A model generated the notes under the pieces. It searched no databases. It saw only the letters and a list, made by a program, of their open reading frames with translations, and was not told the origin of the DNA. The position numbers and the translations under genes were made by a program. A DNA stretch of 47,664 nucleotides from Verrucomicrobiales bacterium (GTDB lineage: Bacteria > Verrucomicrobiota > Verrucomicrobiia > Limisphaerales > UBA9464): positions 1 to 47,664 of the forward strand of contig JAIXUV010000137.1 in assembly GCA_027483345.1 (NCBI GenBank). The letters are read 5' to 3'. Below, piece by piece: positions 17,754 through 27,333 of the stretch (its first letter is position 1; each line of letters opens with the position of its first letter).

Positions 17754-18812
17754 ATGAGCAATCGTCAAAAACGATTCTCCCTGCTAGTACCCTCATACAA
17801 CAGGCCCGAGTTGATCCGCTTGACAATACTCTCCCTGTTAGAAAACGCTTCAGATGATGTCGAAATAATCGTCGCAGATGATGCTTCTCCGAGACAATGC
17901 GAAATTAGAAATGCTCTCGCAGAATGGATTGAAAGTGGTCAAATCAAATGGATCGGACACCGGAAAAATCTTGGATGGTCAGGCAACCGAAATAGTCTTC
18001 TGAAGGCCGCTAGCGGCGAGTATGTAATCCTGCTTGGTGATGATGATAGATTAAAGGCGGGTGCAATTGAATATCTGCGATCTTCAACGTCGAGACATCC
18101 TGAGGTTGCAATCTTCGGCATGGGCTATGACGTAATTGATGAATATGGCGTGCGAACCTTCACCTTCTGCACTCCGAAAGCGATTTCCTATCGGATATCG
18201 GGAAATTCAAGCTGGCAAGAAATATTTTTGTATGATGCTGTGCCCATGTTCTCACATCATCCGTTCACTATGTGTTCGAAGCGAACCGCCGCATTATCAA
18301 TAGGTTACCGTCAAACAGTAGATATAGCAGATGATGCACTCTATCTTTGCGACGCTCTTGAAATGGGTCACACCTTTATTGCGCTTCCAAAAGTTCTATT
18401 CGAATGGCGGGTTGCCATGGTTGGCAATGCAAATTACACAACATTATCCGGCAGCCAGGAACGATGCCATCGGTCGCGGGGCCTGCTGCTAGCCGAATGG
18501 CTTAGCCGACCCGAATTGCGAGTGGAGGTGAAGCGAATGATAGTTGAGACAGGATTCTTGGCGAAATTCTGCATGATTTCCAAATCAGATGTTGTTGAAC
18601 TTAAGAAGCTTATGGATCATAAACCTCTCGATGGGCAGAAAATGGGCGATTACATTTGCGACAAGGCATTGGGGTTTCGCCCGTCACTCAGCCGCCTAGT
18701 AGGTCGGCAATTGAGGGCAATTCGAGTAATGGGTTTAGGACACATCCCGAGATTTCTTCAATATCAAATTGATAAGCGTAGGCTTCGCAGAATAAAGGAA
18801 GGGGCTAAGTGA
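17754..18812 (+). CDS. Glycosyltransferase family 2
   Basis: The 352-residue protein starts with the GT-A fold pattern FSLLVPSYNRPELIRLTILSLL, then EIIVADDASPR and the metal-binding region YVILLGDDDRLKAG (about residues 92-105). These are classic for inverting GT2 enzymes that add a sugar from a nucleotide donor on the cytoplasmic face. A later acidic DIADDALYLCDAL fits the acceptor-side region. No membrane segment is evident. It lies between the flippase and the polymerase, so it very likely builds the lipid-linked repeat unit. Donor and linkage cannot be read from sequence. Confidence 0.88.
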   Translation: MSNRQKRFSLLVPSYNRPELIRLTILSLLENASDDVEIIVADDASPRQCEIRNALAEWIESGQIKWIGHRKNLGWSGNRNSLLKAASGEYVILLGDDDRLKAGAIEYLRSSTSRHPEVAIFGMGYDVIDEYGVRTFTFCTPKAISYRISGNSSWQEIFLYDAVPMFSHHPFTMCSKRTAALSIGYRQTVDIADDALYLCDALEMGHTFIALPKVLFEWRVAMVGNANYTTLSGSQERCHRSRGLLLAEWLSRPELRVEVKRMIVETGFLAKFCMISKSDVVELKKLMDHKPLDGQKMGDYICDKALGFRPSLSRLVGRQLRAIRVMGLGHIPRFLQYQIDKRRLRRIKEGAK

Positions 18813-19107
18813 TGGAAATGTGACTGGCGATGGCAATCTTTAAAGAGCAATTTGCTTCATTCATTGTATAAGAATGTGGCCGCAGATATATGCTCTTGTT
18901 GGAAATGCGAGCTGGATTAAATATCTTCTTAGTTCGTAATTCAAAATGTTGACTCGAAAAGAATATTGGGCAAGTTGACTTTAATTCTAGCCAACGCGAT
19001 TAGCAATATCGATCTCAAGGTGCTTGACGCGCAAAAGCTACGACCCGCTGTATCTCCAAAACAAAGGCAGTAAATCTATTACCGTTTAGGTCAAGAGCAA
19101 GTTCTTC
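18813..19107. other. AT-rich gap without a recognisable gene
   Basis: About 295 bases between the glycosyltransferase and the polymerase, with no credible reading frame on either strand and no clear hairpin or repeat. It may hold the promoter of the polymerase or a decayed gene fragment. Confidence 0.5.
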
Positions 19108-19137
19108 TTGCGACTATTGACCTATATACTAAGATGT

Positions 19138-20442
19138 ATGAAAAGCTCTATGACGGTCGGAGGGGGTGTGCACTATTTACTTGGAATTAGTATTTTTGCG
19201 CCATCAATAGCAATATTCACTGTGGGGAATCAAACGGGCATTCAAGTTGCATTATTGCTGCTGCTTCTCTGTGGTATTATAAGAATAGTATACGGAAATC
19301 TTCGAACGGATCGGCCGTTGATATATCTGCTCTTGTTTTGGGGCCTGGTGCTCGGATTCAGCGTTTGGTTACAAGGATTCCAGTCTCAGCAAAGAAATGC
19401 CATGGTTGTATTCGGGGTTGATTTAAGCATCTTATTCATTCTTGGATTGATCGAATGTTCCCGTTTCGACTTTGATGAACGATTACAAAGCGGAATCATA
19501 ATGGGAGCCGCTGCTTCAGCGGTTTACGCGCTGTATCAGCAAATTGCACTTCGCGTTGGTTGGCCATTCGGGATTCCCCCGATGAATAATCCATCCTATA
19601 GCCTGATCGTATCCACTGCTGAGGATGTGGGACTTCGCTCATTCGGCCTCTTTCCAGAGCCGTCTATGCTTGCCGCTTATCTTATACCTATAGGCGTCTC
19701 TCTCCTATTCGTCGGATCTCATAAACAGCTGAAGGAGTCATATAAAATCTATGCGCTAACAATATTGATTATGCTAGGTACTATGGCATCCGGATCATTT
19801 TCTATTGTCATAGGGCTACCACTTGTTCTATTGCTGTGTCTTATGGCTCGACGTGCAACACTTACAACATTGACAAAGTTAGCAGGTGCATTATTTGTCC
19901 TAATGTTGGCTCTCGCGATTGCTAGTAGAACTTCTACTTGGGCTTCCAATGTAACTGAAAAGCTTATTGATCGATTGTCTGGTGCCTTAGAAGATCCTTC
20001 TCTTATCGTTAGATATGGAATGAAAGTGGCGTCATTAAATATCTTTTTGGAGAATCCAATTCTGGGCTGCGGCGTTGTACCATCACATCAGTACTTCTAT
20101 TCCAGCATGCCGTCAGGTTCAATTGGAATTCAAGATGAAGATTCACTAAGCGGAGGCGACAGCTTGCCTCTGTATATATTAGCCGGCCAAGGTATCGTGG
20201 GGTTTTTTCTATTTGCAGGGATCTCAATCTTGGCCTATTATCGGAGCCGGCAAAAACCATTCCTCAGCTATACACTATTAGGTTGTATGGTTGTAATGAC
20301 GTTGCAGGCGGGGAATGTTGATCTATATTTGATATGGATAATTATGGGGCTTTGTCTAGGACAACGCTATAGGGTCGAAGTGAAGTCACCAATGTGCCAA
20401 CCGACAATCGGAGCCTACCCATCACGTCTGCGGTGGGGATAG
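19138..20442 (+). CDS. O-antigen/capsule polymerase (Wzy-like membrane protein)
   Basis: The ORF opens at a TTG (19108), but the first ATG is at 19138, giving 434 residues; neither has a strong Shine-Dalgarno. The protein has about ten to twelve hydrophobic segments, a charged periplasmic-type loop, and the stretch FLENPILGCGVVPSHQYF, typical of Wzy/O-antigen ligase family proteins. SYSLIVSTAEDVGLRSFGLFPEPSMLA is another conserved region of this superfamily, around an Arg and a Pro-Glu-Pro. Wzy polymerises undecaprenyl-linked repeat units on the periplasmic side. Context with Wzx and glycosyltransferases supports this. A second member of the superfamily lies at 30595, so which is polymerase and which is ligase is inferred. 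Confidence 0.78.
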   Translation: MKSSMTVGGGVHYLLGISIFAPSIAIFTVGNQTGIQVALLLLLLCGIIRIVYGNLRTDRPLIYLLLFWGLVLGFSVWLQGFQSQQRNAMVVFGVDLSILFILGLIECSRFDFDERLQSGIIMGAAASAVYALYQQIALRVGWPFGIPPMNNPSYSLIVSTAEDVGLRSFGLFPEPSMLAAYLIPIGVSLLFVGSHKQLKESYKIYALTILIMLGTMASGSFSIVIGLPLVLLLCLMARRATLTTLTKLAGALFVLMLALAIASRTSTWASNVTEKLIDRLSGALEDPSLIVRYGMKVASLNIFLENPILGCGVVPSHQYFYSSMPSGSIGIQDEDSLSGGDSLPLYILAGQGIVGFFLFAGISILAYYRSRQKPFLSYTLLGCMVVMTLQAGNVDLYLIWIIMGLCLGQRYRVEVKSPMCQPTIGAYPSRLRWG

Positions 20443-20481
20443 GTTCAACTCTGATAAGAAGTAGCTAAAAACCCAAATAGA

Positions 20482-21726
20482 ATGTCAAATACAAATAAAA
20501 AAGTTCTTCTTATATCCCCAGTAGCTACACATCCGACGATAAGTGGCAATTCTGTTCGGCCGATTTACCTTGCTAAGCAACTACGGCAACTCGGATACAC
20601 AGTTCATCTTGCCTTCACTGATTATGTTGGCTGTAACTCATCGGAAATGGCGGCATTTTGGGGGAGAGACAAGTATCACTATTTTCCATATCGCCGTGGT
20701 CATGCGGGTTGGGAGGTTAAGAGAGTCGCACGGAAGTTGCGACTGACAAATACGCGACTCTCCCATTGGTGGCGAATCCAAACTGAAGCAAAGGCAAATC
20801 TCAAACAAATATCTCCAGATGTGGATGACTATTATGATGAGAACATGACACCATGGTTAAAAATGCTTAACGAGCGGGAACAGTATGATGCAATAATTGC
20901 TCATTTCGTGATTCTCAGTCGTTCTCTGGATGCCTTCCCAAATAATGTGGCAAAAATAATCGACACACAAGAAGTGTTTGCGGTTGGTCGAGAACAAAAG
21001 ATTGCGCGAGGTGAGCGTTGTTGGATAGACATAATGCCCGAGAGTGAACTTAAGGCACTTCGCCGAGCCGATTTTGTATGGACAAGTCAGCAACATGAGG
21101 CGGAGGTGCTGCGACCATGGCTAGGTGAGCGAGTTTCTACAGTGAGTCATTTTGTTGACCCAATCAGTGAAGTTCAAGAAAGCTCACTTAAGTCACAAAA
21201 GCTTATCTTTGTTGGCGGTAACCATCCAGCGAATGTTGAAGGTATACATTGGTTTGCGTCGGAAGTTTACCCCCATTTGTCCAGATGGCTCTTGCCCGAG
21301 AACGTGCTCATTGTTGGGAACGTTAAGAACGCAATTGGAAATGAGCTTCCCTTCCGATTCTTCGGACCTGTCCCCGACCTAAGCAAAGTATATGAGATGG
21401 CACGCGCTGCAATATGCCCGATCATATCTGGTACGGGTTTGAAGTCAAAAAATGTTGAGGCGTTTGCATTTTCAAAACCGGTGGTAACAACAGCTTTCGG
21501 TCGCCTTGGAATGGAAGACGCTGATATGAAAGCGCATATTGTAGCCGACAAGCCAGAGGAGTTCGCAGATGCTATTCAACGCATATTGACTGATGACCAT
21601 CTATGCCGAATCATGATGTTCGCAGCTTTGTCGTATGCCAGAGGCTGGAATGAGCGGTTGCAGGTACCAATGTTGCGTTGCCTTAATTCAAAAACTCCAC
21701 AGCATCTGGAGATGAAGGGATTATGA
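20482..21726 (+). CDS. Glycosyltransferase family 4-like (GT-B fold)
   Basis: The 414-residue protein begins with the GT-B N-domain pattern VLLISPVATHPTISGNSVR and continues to a C-domain with LIFVGGNHPANVEGIHWF, ICPIISGTGLKSKNVEAFAF and KPVVTTAFGRLGME. The GTGLKSKNVEA segment holds the basic and Glu residues that bind the nucleotide-sugar phosphates in GT4 relatives. The reaction is sugar transfer from an NDP-sugar to the growing repeat unit. The stop overlaps the ATG of the hddC-like gene (ATGA), so the two are translationally coupled, which hints that heptose could be the donor sugar; this is only an inference from linkage. Confidence 0.87.
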   Translation: MSNTNKKVLLISPVATHPTISGNSVRPIYLAKQLRQLGYTVHLAFTDYVGCNSSEMAAFWGRDKYHYFPYRRGHAGWEVKRVARKLRLTNTRLSHWWRIQTEAKANLKQISPDVDDYYDENMTPWLKMLNEREQYDAIIAHFVILSRSLDAFPNNVAKIIDTQEVFAVGREQKIARGERCWIDIMPESELKALRRADFVWTSQQHEAEVLRPWLGERVSTVSHFVDPISEVQESSLKSQKLIFVGGNHPANVEGIHWFASEVYPHLSRWLLPENVLIVGNVKNAIGNELPFRFFGPVPDLSKVYEMARAAICPIISGTGLKSKNVEAFAFSKPVVTTAFGRLGMEDADMKAHIVADKPEEFADAIQRILTDDHLCRIMMFAALSYARGWNERLQVPMLRCLNSKTPQHLEMKGL

Positions 21727-22466
21727 AAGAAATACCAATGGTGTTGCTTGCTGGTGGATTTGGAACGAGAATTGCCCACCTAACAGAAGGACTCCCTAAA
21801 CCAATGGTGGAGGTCGCCGGACGGCCTTTTATCGAATGGTTGATGGTATACTATGGTACATTTGGAATTGCTGATTTTATCCTTTCAACCGGCTACCGAT
21901 CAGAAATTGTCGAGAAGTACTTTCGACAAAGATCCCTGCCTGGTGTAAAAGTTAGGTGCCAAAAGGAATCCGTCCCTCTGGGAACAGCTGGAGCGTTCCT
22001 AAACGCAACGAGCGGATTTGCCGATCCGAGCAATGGCTGGCTTATTGCTAATGGAGATTCACTAATCGCTGCGAATCCGACTCTTTTGGTTGAGTTCGGC
22101 CAGAAACACGGTTGGGATGCTGCATTATTCGGATTGGAGGTGGTTGACGCAACGCGTTTTGGTACGTTAAAACTCTCGAAAGAAGGACTACTTGAATCCT
22201 TCTCGGAAAAGCGGACTGGGTCTGGACTCATCAATGCCGGTGTGTATTGGCTCTCGCGCGACTGCCGTGCAAAGTTTCCATCGAAGCGGCCGTTGAGTTT
22301 TGAAACTGACGTATTCCCTGAACTGCTCGTTAAAGGTATGCGTATTGGCGTATTGCCAGTATCGGTTCCGTTTATTGATATAGGTACACCGGCAACACTA
22401 GAGCAGGCAAACGATTTCGTTATTGATGTCGCGAAACGTAGGGATAAAGTTATAAAAGTTGACTGA
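21723..22466 (+). CDS. hddC: D-glycero-alpha-D-manno-heptose 1-phosphate guanylyltransferase (HddC-like)
   Basis: A 247-residue nucleotidyltransferase. The signature VLLAGGFGTRIAHLTEGLPKPMVEVAGRPFIEW contains the GxGTR and KPM elements of the NTP_transferase family. NGDSLI supplies the metal-binding Asp, and FIDIGTPATLEQA is the typical end. Followed immediately by gmhA- and hddA-like genes, it fits HddC, which forms GDP-D-glycero-alpha-D-manno-heptose from heptose 1-phosphate and GTP. The 4-base overlap with the upstream glycosyltransferase and direct contact with gmhA indicate one operon. Without the neighbours it could only be called a sugar-phosphate nucleotidyltransferase. Confidence 0.86.
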   Translation: MKEIPMVLLAGGFGTRIAHLTEGLPKPMVEVAGRPFIEWLMVYYGTFGIADFILSTGYRSEIVEKYFRQRSLPGVKVRCQKESVPLGTAGAFLNATSGFADPSNGWLIANGDSLIAANPTLLVEFGQKHGWDAALFGLEVVDATRFGTLKLSKEGLLESFSEKRTGSGLINAGVYWLSRDCRAKFPSKRPLSFETDVFPELLVKGMRIGVLPVSVPFIDIGTPATLEQANDFVIDVAKRRDKVIKVD

Positions 22467-22473
22467 AGGCAAA

Positions 22474-23085
22474 ATGAAAGAGGTACCTATGAGCCAAAAC
22501 AAGTTAGACACAATTCGATTGCACATGGAGGACGGGGCACGTGTTAGAATTGCTGCAGTGGATGCATGCAGTGAGTCATTGATAATGGCTGCTGCTTTAG
22601 TGCGCCAAAGCTTACAGGGTAGTGGCAAGGTAATGTTTTGTGGCAACGGCGGTAGCGCTGCTGACTGCCAGCATTTGGCTGCGGAGTTTACCAGCCTATT
22701 GCGCCAAGACTATCCGCGCCCAGGACTAGCAGCGGTGGCGCTCTCAACAGATACATCCTTCCTGACTGCTAACGCTAATGACTTTGGATTCGAGGGAGGT
22801 TTTGCAAGGTTGACTCAGGCCTTAGGACGTAGCGGTGACACCTTGGTTGGAATCACTACAAGTGGAAACTCACAAAATGTTGTTCGAGCCCTTGAGCAGG
22901 CCAAGATCATGGGTATTAGCACAGTTGCCTTTACGGGGAGTGGCGGCGGCCGGATTGCTGAGGTCGCTGACGTTGTGCTGACGGTTCCCAGTAGCAAGGT
23001 GCAATTTATACAGGAAACCCATATTGCGCTAGGACATCTACTTTGTCAGTTGGTCGAGGAATCCTTGTTTCCAAATCCAGCTTAA
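22474..23085 (+). CDS. gmhA: D-sedoheptulose 7-phosphate isomerase (SIS domain)
   Basis: Isomerises sedoheptulose 7-phosphate to D-glycero-D-manno-heptose 7-phosphate, the entry step of heptose nucleotide synthesis. The SIS fold is clear: VMFCGNGGSAADCQHLAAEF, ALSTDTSFLTANAND, GDTLVGITTSGNSQNVVRAL and the catalytic region IQETHIALGHLLCQLVE. The tracked ORF starts at a TTG inside hddC. ATG codons at 22474 and 22489 are more plausible, each with a purine-rich site just upstream (GAAGG or AGAGG); 22474 is chosen here, giving 203 residues. Next comes hddA after 7 bases. Confidence 0.93.
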   Translation: MKEVPMSQNKLDTIRLHMEDGARVRIAAVDACSESLIMAAALVRQSLQGSGKVMFCGNGGSAADCQHLAAEFTSLLRQDYPRPGLAAVALSTDTSFLTANANDFGFEGGFARLTQALGRSGDTLVGITTSGNSQNVVRALEQAKIMGISTVAFTGSGGGRIAEVADVVLTVPSSKVQFIQETHIALGHLLCQLVEESLFPNPA

Positions 23086-23092
23086 AATAGTT

Positions 23093-24124
23093 ATGATCAT
23101 TTCGCGAGCCCCGATGCGGATAAGCTTTTTCGGAGGAGGCACTGACTTCCCAGAGTACTTCAGGGAGAATGGAGGCGCTGTTCTTAGTACTGCAATTGAC
23201 AAATATACTTATCTAACTGCTGGTCGGTTTTATAGCCAACTGTTCGGATATGCATTGCGACTTTCCTATAGTAAGGGGGAACTTGTAAGTAAAGTGGAGG
23301 AGGTACAGCACGCGGTTTTTCGGGAATGTCTTCGACATTGCGGCATAGAGCGCGATCTCGAACTTCATACCGTGGCCGACCTCCCCTCTTTTACTGGCTT
23401 AGGCTCCTCTTCAAGCTTCACTGTAGCGCTATTGATGGCACTTTATGCCCATAAGGGTGTTTACTGCAGCGGCTTGGAGCTCGCATACAGAGCTATATAT
23501 ATTGAGCGAACCATTCTCGGAGAATGTGTCGGTGTACAAGATCAAGTGATTTCGGCTGTGGGGGGGTTCAACGTTTTCGAGTTTCGGGCTGAGGACGATA
23601 TCAGAGTCCATCCGGTCCCCTTGTCCCCTCGACGGTTAAACGAATTAGAGTCGCATCTATTGCTAATCTTCACGAATATTAAACGAAGAGCTGCAGATGT
23701 TGAGAAGGAGAAAGTGAGTGGCTTTTCAACAAACAAGGATTCCCTCTCGGCAATGCACAAGATGGTCGATCAAGGTTATAACCATCTAGTTTCGTCAAGC
23801 TCTTTAGAACGCTTCGGCCTTCTCCTGAATGATGGTTGGCAACTAAAGCAAAGACTAGGCAAGGGGGTTAGCAATCAAGAGATTGAATCAATGTATGAAG
23901 CAGGAATTAATGCAGGAGCTTGGGGAGGAAAGCTTCTAGGGGCTGGTGGCGGCGGCTTCCTGCTTTTTTGTGCTCCACCTGAAAAACATCAACAAATTCT
24001 TGAGTCACTACCCTGCAAACATCAAGTTAAGGTCTCGTTATCTGCGCAAGGTGCCACAATTATATATTCTAACGAGGCTAGAAGTTTCAATCCAGCGGCT
24101 TCACTTCAAAGTTTAGGAAACTAA
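23093..24124 (+). CDS. hddA: D-glycero-alpha-D-manno-heptose 7-phosphate kinase (GHMP kinase)
   Basis: A GHMP-family kinase of 343 residues that phosphorylates heptose 7-phosphate at C1. Visible motifs are the N-terminal RAPMRISFFGGGTDFPEYF, the GHMP phosphate loop LPSFTGLGSSSSFTVALL (about residues 95-112) and the C-terminal GAWGGKLLGAGGGGFLLF. The start IISRAPMRISFFGGGTD is typical of HddA. With gmhA and hddC it gives three of the four GDP-heptose enzymes; the phosphatase GmhB is not visible here. The gene ends just before a decayed ISL3 element, which marks the edge of the coherent operon. Confidence 0.93.
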   Translation: MIISRAPMRISFFGGGTDFPEYFRENGGAVLSTAIDKYTYLTAGRFYSQLFGYALRLSYSKGELVSKVEEVQHAVFRECLRHCGIERDLELHTVADLPSFTGLGSSSSFTVALLMALYAHKGVYCSGLELAYRAIYIERTILGECVGVQDQVISAVGGFNVFEFRAEDDIRVHPVPLSPRRLNELESHLLLIFTNIKRRAADVEKEKVSGFSTNKDSLSAMHKMVDQGYNHLVSSSSLERFGLLLNDGWQLKQRLGKGVSNQEIESMYEAGINAGAWGGKLLGAGGGGFLLFCAPPEKHQQILESLPCKHQVKVSLSAQGATIIYSNEARSFNPAASLQSLGN

Positions 24125-24174
24125 ATGTGGAGCGCAGACTCTAACGCTAGTAGTCGCTGAAGAGTATTATAATC

Positions 24175-24905
24175 CGATGCTTGCGGGTGCCTTGACGACT
24201 TGAGTGGGGGTAATGTGGCTGATGTCCCGTGTTTTAGGCGAGGATGACGCCGCACGCATTTGGTCTTTTGTTGACACTTGGAGAACGTTGGGTTCTGTGA
24301 AGGGTTTGTCTTTATCTGGGACCTCGAAGTTTGTGTAGAATGTTGAGGAAACGTATAAGCTGTGGCCTACGGAAAGTGTGCTTGATGGGATGACGCTAGT
24401 TTGTCTCGACAACGTGGAATCCATTGCGCTGACAATGGAAGGGTTTACCGTGTGACACAAGAAGAAGGAGTGGTGCTGCAAGCACAACACCCAGTAGCTG
24501 ATGGCCTTTGACCTCACCTTGATGCGTGAGATTCCTCTGAGGCCGTCGCGGCAAGATCTTCATCTAGAGCGACTCGCGGATGTGGCGGATGCTCTTTGGC
24601 CATGGCAAGGCGACCAATGCTTGCTTGTGCTTCGAAAACCCGGTGTGAGTGGGATCCGACGAGATGAACCGGCGCAATGAACACAACTACCTGAAAGTCT
24701 TCGCCGACCTATTGCAGAGGTGCGTGCTCTTTGCGACGCTCGGGACGAAATCCAAAAGCATGGAAACTTTTGCCGCGAAAAAGTTTCGGCACAATGGATA
24801 TCCCAAATAGGCTACTTAGGTGGCCGTTGAAATGGGCGGAGCCCACATCAAGGGGGCGCGGGACTGTTTTGGAAACGCGCGGAACGTGTATTACTGACAT
24901 GCTCT
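24175..24905 (+). pseudogene. Decayed ISL3-family transposase copy
   Basis: No ORF survives, but the DNA aligns piecewise with the better-kept ISL3 copy at 25732-27049. Shared blocks include GACTCGCGGATGTGGCGGATG versus the intact GATTCGCGGATGTGGCGGATG, then GAGATGAACCGGCGCA, ACAACTACCTGA, TTCGCCGACCT and TTTCGGCACAATGGA. Upstream, CTGTGGCCT and TACCGTGTGAC mark the N-terminal part. Many substitutions and indels have accumulated, and the 3' third is missing. It lies between hddA and a methyltransferase gene. Boundaries are approximate; the first 100 bases are the weakest. Confidence 0.8.
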
Positions 24906-24986
24906 GCTTCGTCTCAGATACCCCCCCTGACTTGCTACTGAGCCATTGAAGGTGACAAAAAATAAGAGCGAGAAGAAACTAAAGTC

Positions 24987-25658
24987 ATGAATATTATAAG
25001 GCGCAAGATGCGAATATTGTATGGACCGCCAAAATGGCGGCACATAGAAAGTCGATATGGAAGCAAATCATTCAAGATGTTGGATGTTGGATGTGGCAAT
25101 ATGGCGGCGATTCAGGCCAAGGCACTTTTCCCCAATTGTGAGTATCATGGAATCGACAACACGAAGTACTACAATAGCAGCTCCGAAAACGTTGCGGCAA
25201 TGCAGCAGTTCTATGAAATCGAACTTACGTCTTTAGAGTACGGAAGTATTCCTGACGACTACTTTGATGTTATTATTATGTCGCATGTTTTGGAGCATTT
25301 ACGGAACGGAATCGAAGTCATAAGGTGTTTAACCTCAAAACTTAAGGACGGTGGGCTCTTTTATGTTGAGTGGCCCCACCCTAGGAGTGTCAACTTTCCT
25401 TCGATGCGAAACTGTCTCAACTTCTATGATGATCCAACCCATGTATTTCTCTATACTTGGATTGATGTTTGCAACATCATGCGCGATTCGGGATTGAGAC
25501 CGCTAGAAGCAAAGACAAGACGAAGCTTTTGGTATCTTCTATGCTCGCCTGCGCTAATCGGGCGAAACATTTTGCGAAATAAAGGCCTAGTAGGCCCAGA
25601 TCTATGGGAATTCTTGGGTTTTGCGCAGTTCGTTGTGTCCGTGAAGCGGGTTCATTAA
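24987..25658 (+). CDS. Class I SAM-dependent methyltransferase
   Basis: A 223-residue methyltransferase with motif I MLDVGCGNMAAIQAKAL (about residues 31-47), an acidic turn EYHGIDNTKYY, and IIMSHVLEHLRNGIEVIRCL followed by LKDGGLFYVEWPHP. The fold matches Methyltransf_11/23, as used for sugar O-methylation in surface-polysaccharide loci. It stands alone between two ISL3 copies in the same orientation, so it is a single-gene cassette that may have moved with them. AT-rich like its neighbours. The substrate is unknown. Confidence 0.85.
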   Translation: MNIIRRKMRILYGPPKWRHIESRYGSKSFKMLDVGCGNMAAIQAKALFPNCEYHGIDNTKYYNSSSENVAAMQQFYEIELTSLEYGSIPDDYFDVIIMSHVLEHLRNGIEVIRCLTSKLKDGGLFYVEWPHPRSVNFPSMRNCLNFYDDPTHVFLYTWIDVCNIMRDSGLRPLEAKTRRSFWYLLCSPALIGRNILRNKGLVGPDLWEFLGFAQFVVSVKRVH

Positions 25659-25731
25659 TGGCATCCCAGGACCAGAACGACAATAGACGTTGGATAAACG
25701 CAAAGTTGTACCCTCGGTTCCAGTACAAAGT

Positions 25732-27049
25732 GGTTCCTCGCTGTTTCCAGAGGAACCCGGGGGGCTTGACGGGCGGAGGATGATGGCGAGCAATGACACC
25801 TGAGGAGACGTTTGGGCAGTTGTTGGGACTGGGGAAGAGTTGCCAAGTGATGGAGGCGCAGGTGGATTCGGACGCGTCGACGTTCATGTTGAAGGTAGAG
25901 GAGATGGCCGCGTTGTGGCCTGAGGAGAGCGCTCGGGCCGGGACCACGATGACTTGCCACGACCACGTGGCGCCTATGCGGTGGCGACACCTCAACGTCT
26001 TCAACAGGGAGTGCGAGTTCGAGTGTGCGCTGCCGCGACGACAGCTAGGTGTACCGTGTGACGCCGCCTTGGGAGGGGCGTAGCAAGCATTTCACCCGGG
26101 AGTTCGGGGCCTTCGCTGTGACCCTGATGCGCGAGGTGCCGGTGAAGCGAGCCGGCCAGATCCTTGGCAAGAGCGATTCGCGGATGTGGCGGATGCACTT
26201 TGCCCACGTGAAGGCGGCGTATGCGCGCTTGAGCTTCGACAACGTAGGTGCGGTGGGGGCCGACGAGATGAACCGGCGCAAGGGTCACAACTACCTGACG
26301 ATGTTCGCCGACCTGGTGTCGAAGCGCGTTCACTTCGCGACCCCGGGAAAAGGATCGGAGACATGGGAAGCATTTGCTGCGGAAATGTTTCGGCACAATG
26401 GACATCCCAAGTCGACTACCCAGGTGGCTATCGACAAGAGCGCCGCCTACATCAAGGGTGTGCGGGACCACTTCGGCAACGCGCAGGTCGTGCACGACAA
26501 GTTCCATGTCATCCGGAACGTAGTGGAGGCGTCCGACCAGATTCGGAAGTTGGAGAGCCGAATCGACGCAGCAAGCCGGGAACGATTGGAACGTACGCGA
26601 TGGCTCTTGCGGAAGAACTCCGAGAGCTGGACCGAGAAGGAAGCAGAGAAGTGGGAATCGATCGCCAAAGAACGAGGCGTGAGCGGCTTGGCCCACGAGA
26701 TCAGACTCGTGCTGCAGGGCATAAACGAAAGAAAAGAGGCCAACGAGGCGCGGCAGAAGTTCCAGAACTGGCGCGCCCGGGTTCAAGTGATGCGGAAGGA
26801 AACCGGTGAGTTGATGAAGCCGATGGCTCAAGCGGCCAGGATGGTCGAAAGTCATCTGGAGGGAATCTTCGCCCACTGGGCCCAAGGCCTGACCACGGCA
26901 TTCATGGAGGGGCTCAACAGCCTGTACTCCGCCGTGAAGCGCCGGGTCCGTGGCTACCGTACCGTCGAGTACATGATCGCCATGCTTCACTTAGCCGCAG
27001 GCAAACTTACCCTGCTGTGCTACTAACCCACTAAGAGTGACGAGGAACC
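25732..27049 (+). mobile_element. ISL3-family insertion sequence, nearly full length but frameshifted
   Basis: The ends carry short inverted repeats: GGTTCCTCG at 25732-25740 and CGAGGAACC at 27041-27049, giving a 1318-base element, in the ISL3 size range. No convincing target-site duplication flanks it. Its transposase gene is intact in its catalytic part but broken near the N-terminal zinc finger. GC content is higher than in the surrounding AT-rich genes. It is the best-preserved of five ISL3 footprints in the window. Confidence 0.75.
25793..27026 (+). pseudogene. ISL3-family transposase, split by a frameshift
   Basis: The N-terminal piece (25793-26083) ends in VFNRECEFECALPRRQ, the zinc-finger region. 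The main piece (26049-27026) begins YRVTPPWEGRSKHFTREF and holds the DDE domain: GADEMNRRKGHNY, VAIDKSAAYIKGVRDHFG with VVHDKFHVIRNVV, and the Glu in TAFMEGLNSLYSAVKRR. The two pieces are in different frames, and a TAG directly precedes the GTG that opens the main frame. So a small indel near 26045 probably inactivates the gene. Programmed frameshifting is not usual in this family and no slippery run is seen. The protein may still be made without its zinc finger. Confidence 0.85.
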
Positions 27050-27333
27050 GGGATTAGTGCGGTGCCTCGGTGCGCAGGCCGATTACCAGCAGCCGGACAA
27101 GTAGTTGTGGCCGACGATATGGAAGCGGAATATGCTTTCAAAAAGATGAGATGTAAAGATGGAGAATGGGCTGAGGCTTTGAAATATTCCGAGACCATGT
27201 TTGTTGAGGCCGTTTCTCCTTGTGTTGCTATCCGTTTAGAACTCATATAACAAGATGAGTCGAAGCGATCTCAAAGCGACCTAGCCTGCGACTAGATTAA
27301 AGGCCAGAAAGCAAAATCAATCTCAAAATCTTA
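27050..27333. other. Gap after ISL3 with only a doubtful small ORF
   Basis: About 285 bases between the ISL3 end and the next glycosyltransferase. A GTG-started 62-codon ORF (27062-27250, with DDMEAEYAFKKMRCKDGEW) resembles nothing I recognise and may be the remnant of a truncated gene. No promoter or hairpin is obvious. Confidence 0.35.

Noticed and set aside
22648-22657. GGCGGTAGCG, identical to the ops element of RfaH-controlled polysaccharide operons
   Set aside because: It lies inside gmhA and encodes the conserved Gly-Gly-Ser of the SIS fold; an ops site should be in a leader.
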